Below are positions 25,993 through 34,437 of a stretch of DNA of 64,000 nucleotides, piece by piece. Under the pieces are notes generated by a model. The model did no database searches, was not told the DNA's origin, and saw only the letters and a program-made list of their open reading frames with translations. Numbering within the stretch: the first letter of the stretch is position 1; every line of letters begins with the position of its first letter. Source of the DNA: Neptunicoccus cionae (lineage in GTDB: Bacteria; Pseudomonadota; Alphaproteobacteria; Rhodobacterales; Rhodobacteraceae); the NCBI RefSeq assembly GCF_014643735.1, contig NZ_BMKA01000004.1, forward strand, positions 291,792-355,791, in the 5' to 3' direction. The position numbers and the translations under genes are program-made.

Positions 25993-27286
25993 TGCAGTTC
26001 TTGGCTTGGTCGGTTTCGCTGCTGCCCTTGGGTTGATTGCCCTTGGCACACCTGTTGCAATTGCGATGGGGGTGATTGGCGGTGTCGGTTACTGGTATCT
26101 GAACGGTTGGATGGGGGTAGCCTATATCTTTGGATCATCACCGTTTGAATCGATCTTTCCCTATTCTTTCTCGGTAATTCCGCTGTTTGTGATGATGGGG
26201 GTTTTTGCGTCTCATGCGGGGTTGTCCCGTTCGCTGTTTGACGTGATCAACTCTTTCATCGGCCACCGCAAAGGCGGGCTGGCTGTCACAACTGTCGGGG
26301 CGAGCGCGTTCTTCGGGGCGATCTGTGGATCATCGCTGGCAACCGTGGCCACGATTGGCCGCGTGGCCCTGCCGGAAATGAAGCGTCACGGTTATGATCC
26401 GTCCCTGTCTACCGCGACTGTTGCTGCGGGGGGGACGCTTGGCGTGTTGATCCCGCCTTCTGTGCTGCTGGTGATCTACGGCTTGCTTACGCAAAGCTCT
26501 ATCGGGCAACTGTTCATTGGCGCGCTGGTTCCGGGCCTATTGGGGGCGCTGCTTTATGCCGGTGCTATCATGGTGCGCGTGCGCCTGAACCCTGAAATCG
26601 CTCCGGCAGCTGAACGGACAAGCTGGCCGGACCGGTTTCGCTTTCTTGGAAAAGTCTGGCAAGTGGTTTTGCTGTTCGCGCTTGTGATCGGCGGGATTTA
26701 CCTTGGCTGGTTCTCCCCGACCGAGGCCGCAGCCGTTGGCGCTGTTGGTGCCTTCGTGCTGGCACTGTTATCAGGAGAGCTGACCTTTGGTGCCATGCGC
26801 GCCTCTGTGTTTGAAACAGCGGGCCTGACGGGGATGATCTTTTTCATCCTGATCGGTGCCGCCCTGTTTAACTTCTTTCTGGAAAACACTGGCTTGCCAC
26901 AACTGCTGATCGAGATGATCCGATCGTCCGGTCTTGGGCCTTATCAGGTGATGGTGTTGATCCTGTTGTTCTACGTGATTCTTGGCTGTTTCATGGATGC
27001 CATGTCTATGATCCTGTTAACGGTGCCTTTGCTGGCTCCCGTGGCGCTGGAGCTGGATTTCAATCTGATCTGGTTTGGCATCATTGTTGTGACAGTGGCA
27101 GAGATCGGTTTGATCACGCCGCCCATCGGTATGAACCTGTTCGTGGCGCAGGCTGCGGCGGGAAATATACCGCTTGGCACAATTATTAAGGGGATATTTC
27201 CATTCATCCTCGCGGATTTTGTGCGTCTTGGACTTCTGGTTGCCTTTCCGGCGCTGGTGCTCTGGTTGCCGGGGATGGCGTATTAG
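25985..27286 (+). CDS. dctM: TRAP transporter large permease DctM
   Basis: A 433-residue permease with about 12 helices. It carries the DctM motifs GAICGSSLATVATIGRVALPEM (near 105-126) and the helix-hairpin ending VAEIGLITPPIGMN. The start is ATG 25985, inside the end of dctQ (8-bp overlap). It forms the sodium-coupled transport unit with DctQ and receives substrate from the DctP encoded at 24405. Confidence 0.92.
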   Translation: MSDAVLGLVGFAAALGLIALGTPVAIAMGVIGGVGYWYLNGWMGVAYIFGSSPFESIFPYSFSVIPLFVMMGVFASHAGLSRSLFDVINSFIGHRKGGLAVTTVGASAFFGAICGSSLATVATIGRVALPEMKRHGYDPSLSTATVAAGGTLGVLIPPSVLLVIYGLLTQSSIGQLFIGALVPGLLGALLYAGAIMVRVRLNPEIAPAAERTSWPDRFRFLGKVWQVVLLFALVIGGIYLGWFSPTEAAAVGAVGAFVLALLSGELTFGAMRASVFETAGLTGMIFFILIGAALFNFFLENTGLPQLLIEMIRSSGLGPYQVMVLILLFYVILGCFMDAMSMILLTVPLLAPVALELDFNLIWFGIIVVTVAEIGLITPPIGMNLFVAQAAAGNIPLGTIIKGIFPFILADFVRLGLLVAFPALVLWLPGMAY

Positions 27287-27346
27287 CACAGTCACGCAGG
27301 ACGGCGCCAAAACAGATGAAGACGTAGAGTGAGGTGACGAGTGGGG

Positions 27347-27526
27347 CATATCAATCAATGACGACATTCCAAGAACATCGGACGCAAGGACAAACTTGTG
27401 CCGGTCCTTTGTTTCGATGACAGCGCAGCCTTTCAGAAACGCGATGCCCTGACGCCATTCATCATCGCTGGCGTGCTCTTCCGCGTCATTCAGGGTCTTT
27501 GCCCATTGCTGCGCGATATTAGGCAC
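27347..27526 (-). pseudogene. Relic of an intradiol ring-cleavage dioxygenase (N-terminal domain)
   Basis: About 60 codons read into a stretch resembling the N-terminal domain of catechol/hydroxyquinol 1,2-dioxygenases: DDEWRQGIAFLKG, then RHKFVLASDVLGMSSLIDM (family pattern EEW..GI.FL and EF.LLSDVLG.S.LVD). The catalytic domain with its iron ligands is missing. Downstream the frame becomes low-quality and runs into the antisense of dctM. There is no ribosome site at the GTG 27526. The frame is the same as that of the TetR gene upstream, separated by the TetR stop. I read it as a truncated, dead gene; recognition is by motif pattern only. Confidence 0.5.
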
Positions 27527-27580
27527 GACAGATATTTGTATGGGGACGGGTGGCTCTATCTCGCCGTCGGCGTCATGTCT

Positions 27581-28135
27581 TTAGTTGTCATTCGGGTTGG
27601 TCATCTGAACCATGAAGCGTGCCATCGTCTCGGCGTCAGGGCTGCAACCGCATTCGACCCATTTCAAAAGAACGCTTACGATTGCACCTGCGTGATAGGA
27701 TGGAAGGAAATGCTGTAGCTCAGGTGTGCCGCAATGAGGCGCGCTATGGGGGAGGGCATTGCGCAAGGAAATAATCTGTTCCTGAAAAGAGCTTAAAGCG
27801 TTCTTCCCCGCTGCACCGCTTAAGATGGCGTGGGCGATATGGGGCAGTGTCGCGACTTGTTCAAACGCAAAGAGATGCACCTGAAAAGACCACTCTTGGG
27901 GTGACAGATTATCTGCATTCGCAGAGGCCCATTCCTTTTGTCCCGACAAAACAAAGCTTAAGCGCATTTCGAGCATCGCGCCGATACTATCGAAATGGCG
28001 ATAAAACGTTTGCCTCCCGATCTGCGCCCGTCGCGCAAGATCGCTTACGCTGATGTCGCTGAACGGTTTCTCGGCGAGCAATTCATCAAGCGCGCCCAAC
28101 AGGGCTTCTTGGGTTCGTTGTTGGCGCGGATCGAT
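27581..28135 (-). CDS. TetR/AcrR family transcriptional regulator (possible ATC start)
   Basis: A TetR regulator of about 185 residues. The helix-turn-helix is SVSDLARRAQIGRQTFYRHF. The only conventional start is TTG 28099, which would cut into the first helix (upstream codons still read RQQRTQEAL, as in the family). A strong AGGGAGA site lies 6 bases before an ATC at 28135 and an in-frame stop lies just upstream, so translation may begin at ATC, or an original ATG has mutated. Two matching operators in the 385-bp divergent region point to control of itself and the RND pump genes at 28521. Confidence 0.75.
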   Translation of the reverse strand: MDPRQQRTQEALLGALDELLAEKPFSDISVSDLARRAQIGRQTFYRHFDSIGAMLEMRLSFVLSGQKEWASANADNLSPQEWSFQVHLFAFEQVATLPHIAHAILSGAAGKNALSSFQEQIISLRNALPHSAPHCGTPELQHFLPSYHAGAIVSVLLKWVECGCSPDAETMARFMVQMTNPNDN

Positions 28136-28173
28136 TTTGTGTCTCCCTGATCAAGAATATGTGTTTACCCCCT

Positions 28174-28197
28174 CTTACGGAACACTTGCTCCATAAG
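28174..28197. promoter_or_regulatory. Candidate TetR operator 1
   Basis: CTTACGGA, 8-bp spacer, TCCATAAG: an 8-8-8 inverted repeat with one mismatch, 39 bp upstream of the likely TetR start. A second copy lies exactly 34 bp further at 28208-28231. Confidence 0.6.
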
Positions 28198-28207
28198 TCA
28201 AATGCTG

Positions 28208-28231
28208 TATATGGAACGCCTGATCCATAAG
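28208..28231. promoter_or_regulatory. Candidate TetR operator 2
   Basis: TATATGGA, 8-bp spacer, TCCATAAG: the same 8-8-8 design with two mismatches. The right halves of the two sites are identical, and the 19-mers at 28179-28197 and 28213-28231 share 16 bases. The 34-bp spacing is about three helical turns, so both sites would face the same side of the DNA. Confidence 0.58.
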
Positions 28232-28290
28232 CGGGAGCGTGCCGGATCGTGGCACCACCGGGGCGGTTCGGCTTTACGAAAGGACACTGA

Positions 28291-28371
28291 ATGACCTTCT
28301 ATTCTGATCCATTTAAGGCGCAAACGGCACGCGGTAGATATGGCGGCATTTGCTTGGCTGTGGTTCCCTAG
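28291..28371 (+). CDS. Possible 26-residue leader peptide
   Basis: An ATG at 28291 has AAAGGAC about 7 bases upstream and opens a 26-codon frame beginning MTFYSDPFKAQTARG. It lies in the otherwise empty region between the TetR operators and the RND adaptor gene. It could be a leader peptide, a relic or chance. The rest of 28372-28520 shows no feature. Confidence 0.2.
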   Translation: MTFYSDPFKAQTARGRYGGICLAVVP

Positions 28372-28520
28372 ACCACGGTGCGCCTTGCCTGCTGCCGATG
28401 CACGGCCAGAACATGGATGGTATGTTGTGAAGGGTATCGACCCAAAGACCGATTGCACAAGACTTCCTAACGTGTTGTGGCTTTCAAACGTGTAAAACCT
28501 ACTAATTTCAGGACTCCGAA

Positions 28521-29573
28521 ATGAAATCCTTTGTCAATCGCGGGATACTCGCAGCCTTCTTGTTTCCTCTGTTTGCAACGATGCCGATGGCGCAGGACGG
28601 GCCGGTCAAGCTGGCCAAAACCATCACTGTGACCGCCGATCACGAAGGCCAGACGCGCCAGTTTTTTGGGCATGTGGTGGCAAAGGAAACTGTCGATCTG
28701 GCGTTTCAGGTGGACGGGCAGATCGTGGAATTCCCCGTGACCGAAGGGGGAACCGTTGCGCAAGGAGAGCTGATCGCACGCCTTGATGTGGAACCCTACA
28801 AACTGGCGCGTGATCAGGCACAAGTGCAGTACGATCAGGCGGTGCGCACGTTCGAGCGGCTGAAAAAGCTGCAAGGCGAAACCGTCAGTCAGGTCAGTGT
28901 TGATGACGCGGATACCCAGTTGCAAATCACCTCGATCGCATTGCGGGATGCGGAACGCTCTTTGTGTAACGCCAATCTTGTCTCGCCTTTTGATGGGCTT
29001 GTTGCGTCGCGCAATGTGGCAAAATTTGCCACCGTTGCGGCGGGTACGCCTGTGGTGCGTTTGCACGATATGTCCGACCTCAGGATCGAAATTGCAGTCC
29101 CGGAGGTCCTATTCCAGTATGCGGATCAAGAGGATGACATCAAATTGATGGCCCAATTCCCCTCTGGCGAGACGCAATACGAATTGGCAGTGCGCGAGTT
29201 TAATGCAGAAACAGCCGATATCGGTCAGACTTATCAGATCACCCTTGGCATGGCGCCGCCCGAAGATCTTCTGGTTTTGCCCGGTGCATCTGTAACGGTG
29301 TATGCGACAATGCCAGCCACGGATCAGGCGCCAGTTATACCGAATTCAGCCGTTATTACAGATTCCGCCGGCAACTCGCGGGTCATGGCATTTAATCCGC
29401 AAGACGGGGACCTTGGAACGGTGCAAAGCGTGTCTGTCACCATCACGCCCGGTCCCAGGGGGGAGGTCATCGTGACCTCGGGCCTGAAAGAAGGTCAAGA
29501 AATCGTAGCAAGCGGGGCCAACCTGCTTGCAGATGGTGAACGGGTCCGCCGTTTCACCGGTTTTGCAAGATAG
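28521..29573 (+). CDS. RND efflux system periplasmic adaptor (membrane fusion protein)
   Basis: A 350-residue HlyD/AcrA-type adaptor. An N-terminal signal (about 1-24) precedes a lipoyl half (VDLAFQVDGQIVEFPVTEGG), a short alpha-hairpin (about 95-150) and beta-barrel domains. It would link the inner-membrane pump at 29584 to an outer-membrane channel. No outer-membrane factor gene is present, so a TolC-type protein encoded elsewhere is needed. It is divergent from the TetR gene, with twin operators between. The hairpin contains a Cys at SLCNANLVSP, where adaptors often have Tyr-Thr. Confidence 0.9.
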   Translation: MKSFVNRGILAAFLFPLFATMPMAQDGPVKLAKTITVTADHEGQTRQFFGHVVAKETVDLAFQVDGQIVEFPVTEGGTVAQGELIARLDVEPYKLARDQAQVQYDQAVRTFERLKKLQGETVSQVSVDDADTQLQITSIALRDAERSLCNANLVSPFDGLVASRNVAKFATVAAGTPVVRLHDMSDLRIEIAVPEVLFQYADQEDDIKLMAQFPSGETQYELAVREFNAETADIGQTYQITLGMAPPEDLLVLPGASVTVYATMPATDQAPVIPNSAVITDSAGNSRVMAFNPQDGDLGTVQSVSVTITPGPRGEVIVTSGLKEGQEIVASGANLLADGERVRRFTGFAR

Positions 29574-29583
29574 GACCGGTATC

Positions 29584-32500
29584 ATGAATATTGCACGCGG
29601 TTCTATCAATCGCCCGATCCTGACGTGGCTGATTATTCTTGGCTGTCTGCTGGGCGGGCTGTGGGGATTTGCCACGCTCGGGCGGCTGGAAGATCCGGCT
29701 TTTACCATCAAGACCGCAGTTGTGGTGACCCAATACCCCGGCGCGGATGCCGAACATGTGGCGCGAGAGGTCTCTGAACCGCTTGAGTCCGAAATCCAAA
29801 AGATGGCCGAGGTGGATGAAGTCCGTTCCATGAACCAACCGGGGTTGTCGTGGATTACCGTCGATATGAAGAGCAAATACGACGGTTCCGAACTGCCCGA
29901 AATCTGGACCAAACTGCGCAACCGCGTGGCGGATGCCACACTGCCAAGCGGGACGAGCACTCCTTTCGTGAACGACAGTTTCGGGGACGTTTACGGGCTT
30001 TATTACGCTGTCACCGCACCCGGATTTACGGATGCCGAGATTTACGACCTGTCCACATTCCTGCGCCGTGAACTGCTCGCCGTGGACGGTGTTGCGGATG
30101 TGAACCTCTCGGGGGTTCCAAATGAAGTCATCTATGTAGAGCCTGATCTGGTTTTGAACGTGAACCAGAACGTCCCACCCTCGGCAATAGAAGGGGCTTT
30201 ATCGGCGGCAAACTCCGTTAGTGACGGGGGGGCGATACAATCGGCTGCGGGACGAACCCTGATACAGGGGCCTGAAGGGGACGATACAGTACAAGAAATC
30301 GCTGCCCTTTCTGTCGGAGTGGGTGGTAAGGTGCTGAATCTTGGAGACTTTACCACCGTGTCGCGCCAGCGCGAACAGAACCCCGATCTGATCATTCGTC
30401 ATGACGGGGTGGACGCCTTTACCGTTGGTGTGGCTGGTCTGAGTAGCGAAAACATCGTTGAAGTCGGTGCACGGGTTGATGCCAAACTGGCAGAGCTGGC
30501 ACCGCAGATTCCTGTGGGTGTTGGCCTGCACCCGATCTACCAACAACATATCATCGTAGACGAAGCCTCCAGCGCGTTTCTGGTTAATCTGGCCATGTCC
30601 GTGGCGATTGTTGTTGCTGTGCTTGCAATCTTCATGGGTCCCCGCGCGGCAATTGTGGTTGGTACGACGCTGCTGCTTACAGTCGTGGGCACGCTGTTTT
30701 TCATGGCGATCTTTTCTATTGAAATGGAGCGCATTTCCCTTGGTGCGTTGATCATTGCGATGGGCATGCTGGTCGACAACGCGATTGTTATTGCGGAGGG
30801 CATGCAGATTTCCATGCGGCAGGGCAAAACCTCCCGCGAGGCGGCATCCGAGGCGGCCAGCAAGACGCAAGTACCGCTGCTTGGCGCGACCGTGATCGGG
30901 ATTATGGCCTTTGCCGGTATCGGGCTTAGCCCTGATGCAACGGGGGAGTTCCTGTTCTCGCTTTTTGCGGTAATCGGTATTTCCCTGATGCTATCTTGGG
31001 TGCTTGCGCTCACGGCGACACCGCTGCTTGGCCATTACTTTTTCAAGCAGGGAGATGGGAGCGATACGGACGCTTATGGCGGCTTGTTGTTCCGCGCCTA
31101 TGGTAAAGTGCTTGGGCTGTGTCTAACGCTGTGGTGGGCGATGATCCCTGCTTTGCTGGTTATTACGGTCGCTTGTTTCGCGCTGTTCGGTCAGGTGAAA
31201 CAGCAGTTCTTCCCAGACAGCAATACACCGCTTTTCTTTGTGCATTACAAGCTTGCCCAGGGCGCATCGATCCACGAGACTTCACGCGATCTGGACGTGA
31301 TGGAGGATTGGCTTGACGGGCACGAAGACGTTTTGGCCTATACTTCATACGCCGGACAGGGCGCGTCCCGTTTTATGCTGACATATCAGTCCGAAGACCC
31401 GAACCCCAGCTACGGGCACATCATCGTGCGCACCGGCGCTGTTGAGACAATCGCGCCATTGATTGCAGAGTTTCGGGATTTTGCGGCGTCAGCCCTGCCA
31501 CAGGGAGAGTTCCGCGCAAAGCGGCTTGCATTTGGTCCGGGGGGCGGTGATCCAATTCAGGTGCGCTTCTCGGGGACTGATCCGGTAGTGCTGCGGGACT
31601 TGGCCAAACAAGCCGCGACCCGATTGTCAGAGGCGTCGCCCAACATTGAGACGCCGCGCATCGACTGGCGCGAGATGGAACAGGTGCTTCGCCCGATTTA
31701 CGCCACGGACCGTGCCAAAGAGGCGGGTATCGCGCGGGACGATCTGACAGATACTCTGCTGTTTGCTACAGAAGGCAAAACGACTGGGGTATTTCGGGAA
31801 GGCGAACGCCAGATCCCGATTGTGATGCGGGCTGATCCTGATGCTGGTCTCGCGCTGACGGACCATCTGATTTATTCGGGCAGCGGCCAGACCTTTGTGC
31901 CCCTAGCGCAGATCATCGACGGGTTCACTTTTGATCCGCAGAACACCTTGGTGAAGCGACGGGATCGCCGGTTGACGATTACCGTGGGCGCTGATGTGGC
32001 GAAGGGGCTTACCGCGGCACAGGTTCAGGGCGAAGTGCAGGACGCTATCGACACCATGCCACTGCCTGCGGGTTACAAAATGGCATGGGGCGGGGAGTTG
32101 GAGAGTTCCACCGAAGCTCAAGAAAGCCTCGCGGGGCAACTGCCGCTAAGCCTTGTGGTGATGGTGCTGATTTCGATTTTGTTGTTTAACGCGCTGCGCC
32201 AGCCATTAATCATCTGGCTGCTGGTTCCGATGTCGGTGAACGGGGTTGCTTTGGCGTTGCTAGGAACAGGTTTGCCCTTCACCTTTACCGCACTTTTGGG
32301 GCTTTTGTCTCTGTCAGGGATGCTGATCAAGAACGGTATCGTATTGGTAGAGGAGATCGACATCGTACGCGCGGATCGGCCAAGTTGGAGCCTGAAAGAC
32401 GCAATTGTGAGCGCGTCAACCTCAAGGTTGCGTCCCGTAATCCTTGCAGCGGCAACAACTATTTTGGGGATGATCCCACTGATTTGGGACGCTTTCTTCC

Positions 32501-32613
32501 AGTCGATGGCGATTACGATAATGGGGGGGTTGGCCTTTGCCTCAATCCTGACGTTGATCGCGGCGCCGGTGTTCTATTACGCCTTCTTCCCAACAGCCCG
32601 CAAAGCTGGGTGA
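29584..32613 (+). CDS. RND efflux pump, inner-membrane transporter (AcrB/HAE1-like)
   Basis: A 1009-residue proton-driven drug/solute exporter with 12 membrane helices and two large periplasmic loops. The helix-4 proton-relay motif reads GMLVDNAIVIAEG, with Asp-Asn where AcrB has Asp-Asp; this occurs in other RND subgroups. AGGA lies upstream of the ATG at 29584, 10 bp after the adaptor gene. Helix 10-12 motifs (GLLSLSGMLIKNGIVLVEEID) are intact. TetR control via the divergent region is likely. Substrates are unknown. Confidence 0.92.
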   Translation: MNIARGSINRPILTWLIILGCLLGGLWGFATLGRLEDPAFTIKTAVVVTQYPGADAEHVAREVSEPLESEIQKMAEVDEVRSMNQPGLSWITVDMKSKYDGSELPEIWTKLRNRVADATLPSGTSTPFVNDSFGDVYGLYYAVTAPGFTDAEIYDLSTFLRRELLAVDGVADVNLSGVPNEVIYVEPDLVLNVNQNVPPSAIEGALSAANSVSDGGAIQSAAGRTLIQGPEGDDTVQEIAALSVGVGGKVLNLGDFTTVSRQREQNPDLIIRHDGVDAFTVGVAGLSSENIVEVGARVDAKLAELAPQIPVGVGLHPIYQQHIIVDEASSAFLVNLAMSVAIVVAVLAIFMGPRAAIVVGTTLLLTVVGTLFFMAIFSIEMERISLGALIIAMGMLVDNAIVIAEGMQISMRQGKTSREAASEAASKTQVPLLGATVIGIMAFAGIGLSPDATGEFLFSLFAVIGISLMLSWVLALTATPLLGHYFFKQGDGSDTDAYGGLLFRAYGKVLGLCLTLWWAMIPALLVITVACFALFGQVKQQFFPDSNTPLFFVHYKLAQGASIHETSRDLDVMEDWLDGHEDVLAYTSYAGQGASRFMLTYQSEDPNPSYGHIIVRTGAVETIAPLIAEFRDFAASALPQGEFRAKRLAFGPGGGDPIQVRFSGTDPVVLRDLAKQAATRLSEASPNIETPRIDWREMEQVLRPIYATDRAKEAGIARDDLTDTLLFATEGKTTGVFREGERQIPIVMRADPDAGLALTDHLIYSGSGQTFVPLAQIIDGFTFDPQNTLVKRRDRRLTITVGADVAKGLTAAQVQGEVQDAIDTMPLPAGYKMAWGGELESSTEAQESLAGQLPLSLVVMVLISILLFNALRQPLIIWLLVPMSVNGVALALLGTGLPFTFTALLGLLSLSGMLIKNGIVLVEEIDIVRADRPSWSLKDAIVSASTSRLRPVILAAATTILGMIPLIWDAFFQSMAITIMGGLAFASILTLIAAPVFYYAFFPTARKAG

Positions 32614-32636
32614 AGGATTTTACAACTTAAAAATGG

Positions 32637-32665
32637 AACAGCGCGACAATTACTGGCGCGCTGTT
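32637..32665. terminator. Bidirectional stem-loop between convergent genes
   Basis: AACAGCGCG (32637-32645) pairs with CGCGCTGTT (32657-32665). It lies 23 bp past the RND pump stop and overlaps the last codons of the convergent DUF4112 gene. On the minus strand the stem is followed by a U-containing tail (TTCCATTTTTAAG). It probably ends both transcripts. Confidence 0.5.
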
Positions 32666-33069
32666 TCTCGTTGCTCGGCGGCTTCGACCCGCTCCAATTC
32701 CTGCTTCAGAATTTCAATATTACGTCGGTGGGATTTAAACACCACGTCGAACAGGTCTCCCACCAGCGGAATACCACCAATCAGCATATCCACACCGGTA
32801 TTCGCCGCAATTTTCACCTTGGCCCGCTTGCGCGCACCCATCTTATGGGCCTCATAGAACATGACCGCGCCCGGACCGGCGGTGATAAGATCACCAACGC
32901 CCGGGATGAGCCCGAGGATGGAATCCCACCCTACGGGTATCCCGAAAACACGGAACCGCGTGTCAAGTTTGTCAGCCAAACGGTCCAGCCGTTCGATCCG
33001 TGCACGACGGTCATGTGACCTTTGGCCCATTGCGGGGCTGTTATCGGCGAGCGATGATGTAGACAGCAT
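32650..33069 (-). CDS. DUF4112 domain-containing protein
   Basis: A 139-residue protein matching the DUF4112 pattern: a short N-terminal charged segment, then FGIPVGWDSILGLIPGVGD and IGGIPLVGDLFDVVFKSHRRN, two Gly-Pro-Gly-Asp hairpins likely at the membrane, and a charged C-terminal helix. Function is unknown. The ATG at 33069 has AGGGA 6 bases upstream and overlaps the end of the yqaE-like gene by 29 bp, so the two are probably co-translated. Confidence 0.82.
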   Translation of the reverse strand: MLSTSSLADNSPAMGQRSHDRRARIERLDRLADKLDTRFRVFGIPVGWDSILGLIPGVGDLITAGPGAVMFYEAHKMGARKRAKVKIAANTGVDMLIGGIPLVGDLFDVVFKSHRRNIEILKQELERVEAAEQRETARQ

Positions 33070-33199
33070 GGACGATCCCTGGGATATAACCGAGAAGTGT
33101 TAAGAGAAGATTTAGCCAGAAATGCTTGCCAAGACCGACTTCAAGGAACACCCCGAGCGGTGGAAGCAGGATAGCGATGATGATTTTAATAATGTCCAT
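33041..33199 (-). CDS. yqaE: YqaE/Pmp3 (UPF0057) small membrane protein
   Basis: A 52-residue hydrophobic protein. It reads MDIIKIIIAILLPPLGVFLE, then WLNLLLTLLGYIPGIVHAVY: two membrane helices with the PPLGVF and LGYIPGIVHA motifs diagnostic of the Pmp3/YqaE family. Members affect membrane potential and salt or cold tolerance in yeast and plants; the bacterial role is unclear. It overlaps the DUF4112 gene by 29 bp. Neighbouring MscS and DUF998-like genes make this a small envelope-stress group. Confidence 0.88.
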   Translation of the reverse strand: MDIIKIIIAILLPPLGVFLEVGLGKHFWLNLLLTLLGYIPGIVHAVYIIARR

Positions 33200-33356
33200 T
33201 TCAAACCCTTAGAGTGACTTCCTTTGTCACTTAACGCGCCAAGGCCCGCTGTGGTTCCCGGAAGATGTGAAAATGGGGGAAAACGATACACTGACCCGTT
33301 TATCAACGCTGCACGCGGGGACTGCACGCCTGTCATTGATCCACGTGAACCCATGC

Positions 33357-33399
33357 AAAAAGGGTTTACCAAGCGCGACAGAACGCTCTCGGTAAACCC
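33357..33399 (-). terminator. Intrinsic terminator of mscS
   Basis: On the minus strand GGGTTTACC (33399-33391) pairs with GGTAAACCC (33370-33362), with an inner AGCG/CGCT pair, and is followed at once by TTTTT (33361-33357). It lies 24 bp past the mscS stop. The remaining bases to yqaE (33200-33356) show no gene and presumably hold its promoter. Confidence 0.75.
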
Positions 33400-33422
33400 C
33401 ATCAACCGGTGATCTGCAGTGG

Positions 33423-34370
33423 TTAATCTGCTGCCTGACGCGATGTGCGGGCCGGTTTTGGCACCTCGGATTTGCCAGCAGGCCAACCTTCGCGCTGTTT
33501 GGCGCGGTCGCCATCGACTTCCTCGGTTTGATCGTGAAACAGATGCACTTGGGTTGGGTAGGGCATGTCGATGCCTTCCTCGTCCAGTGCTTTGTACACG
33601 CTTTGCAAAACGTCACCAAAGGTGTGGATCTGGCTGGCACGGTCGGATTTTGTCCACCAACGCAAACGAACCACATTTGCAGAATCGCCGAGCTCGATCG
33701 GGATGGTTTCCGGTTCAGGATCGCTGCACACACCTTCTACGCCAGCACAGACCTTGACCATCAGGTCGCGTGCCTTATCCCAGTCATCGTTGCAACCAAT
33801 GCCAATGTCATACTCCGAGCGGCGTGTTTCAAAGGCCGTGTTGACCACAACACTGTCGGTGTAAATGTCGGCATTCGGAATAACCACGCGGCGTCCATCG
33901 TAGGTTTTGATCAAGGTCGCCCGCGTTTCAATCCGCTCTACAGTGCCCTCGTGACCCCCGGACACAATCTGGTCACCGATCTCAAATGGTTGGCGCAGCA
34001 GGATCAGAATACCCGCCAGCATATTTTGCAGGATGTCCTTAAACGCAAAGCCGATTGCGACCGAACTGACCCCCAGTCCGGCGATCAGATCACCCGGAGA
34101 GATCGTGGGCGCGACGATGGTTACAGCCAGCATTATGCCGACAATGAAGATCGCCCATTTCACCAGCGAGCCACCCACATCGGCAAGGCTCGGGCGGTCC
34201 TGCTTTTTCGCGTAGCGCCGGACGAGCGAACTGATCCCCCGTGCGATCAGCCAGAAAATGACAAGCACGACAATCGCCACCGCAATATTGGGCAGCAGTT
34301 TGAACAGGCCATCCAGCCAAGCGTCAATCTTATCGAATATAAGACCGGGGTTTGTGTCCACTTCATCCAT
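33423..34370 (-). CDS. mscS: Small-conductance mechanosensitive channel (MscS family)
   Basis: A 315-residue inner-membrane channel. Three N-terminal helices are followed by the pore-lining helix 3 and beta domain (GVSSVAIGFAFKDILQNMLAGI, about 98-119) and the cytoplasmic vestibule (IPNADIYTDSVVVN). Such channels open under hypo-osmotic stress to release solutes. The C-terminal ~40 residues are hydrophilic and basic, longer than in E. coli MscS. The start is ATG 34370. It is followed by an intrinsic terminator. Confidence 0.92.
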   Translation of the reverse strand: MDEVDTNPGLIFDKIDAWLDGLFKLLPNIAVAIVVLVIFWLIARGISSLVRRYAKKQDRPSLADVGGSLVKWAIFIVGIMLAVTIVAPTISPGDLIAGLGVSSVAIGFAFKDILQNMLAGILILLRQPFEIGDQIVSGGHEGTVERIETRATLIKTYDGRRVVIPNADIYTDSVVVNTAFETRRSEYDIGIGCNDDWDKARDLMVKVCAGVEGVCSDPEPETIPIELGDSANVVRLRWWTKSDRASQIHTFGDVLQSVYKALDEEGIDMPYPTQVHLFHDQTEEVDGDRAKQREGWPAGKSEVPKPARTSRQAAD

Positions 34371-34437
34371 GTTCGGTTCCTTGTTGTTGATATTATTTTA
34401 GTTAGGGTCGGTGCCGAGATAGGCAAATCGGCGCTAG

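Noticed and set aside
28198-28458. 86-codon minus-strand open frame between TetR and the RND adaptor
   Set aside because: It runs through the second operator, has no ribosome site and its residues look random.
30199-31013. Long minus-strand open frames within the RND pump gene
   Set aside because: Antisense to the conserved membrane region of the pump; no family resemblance.
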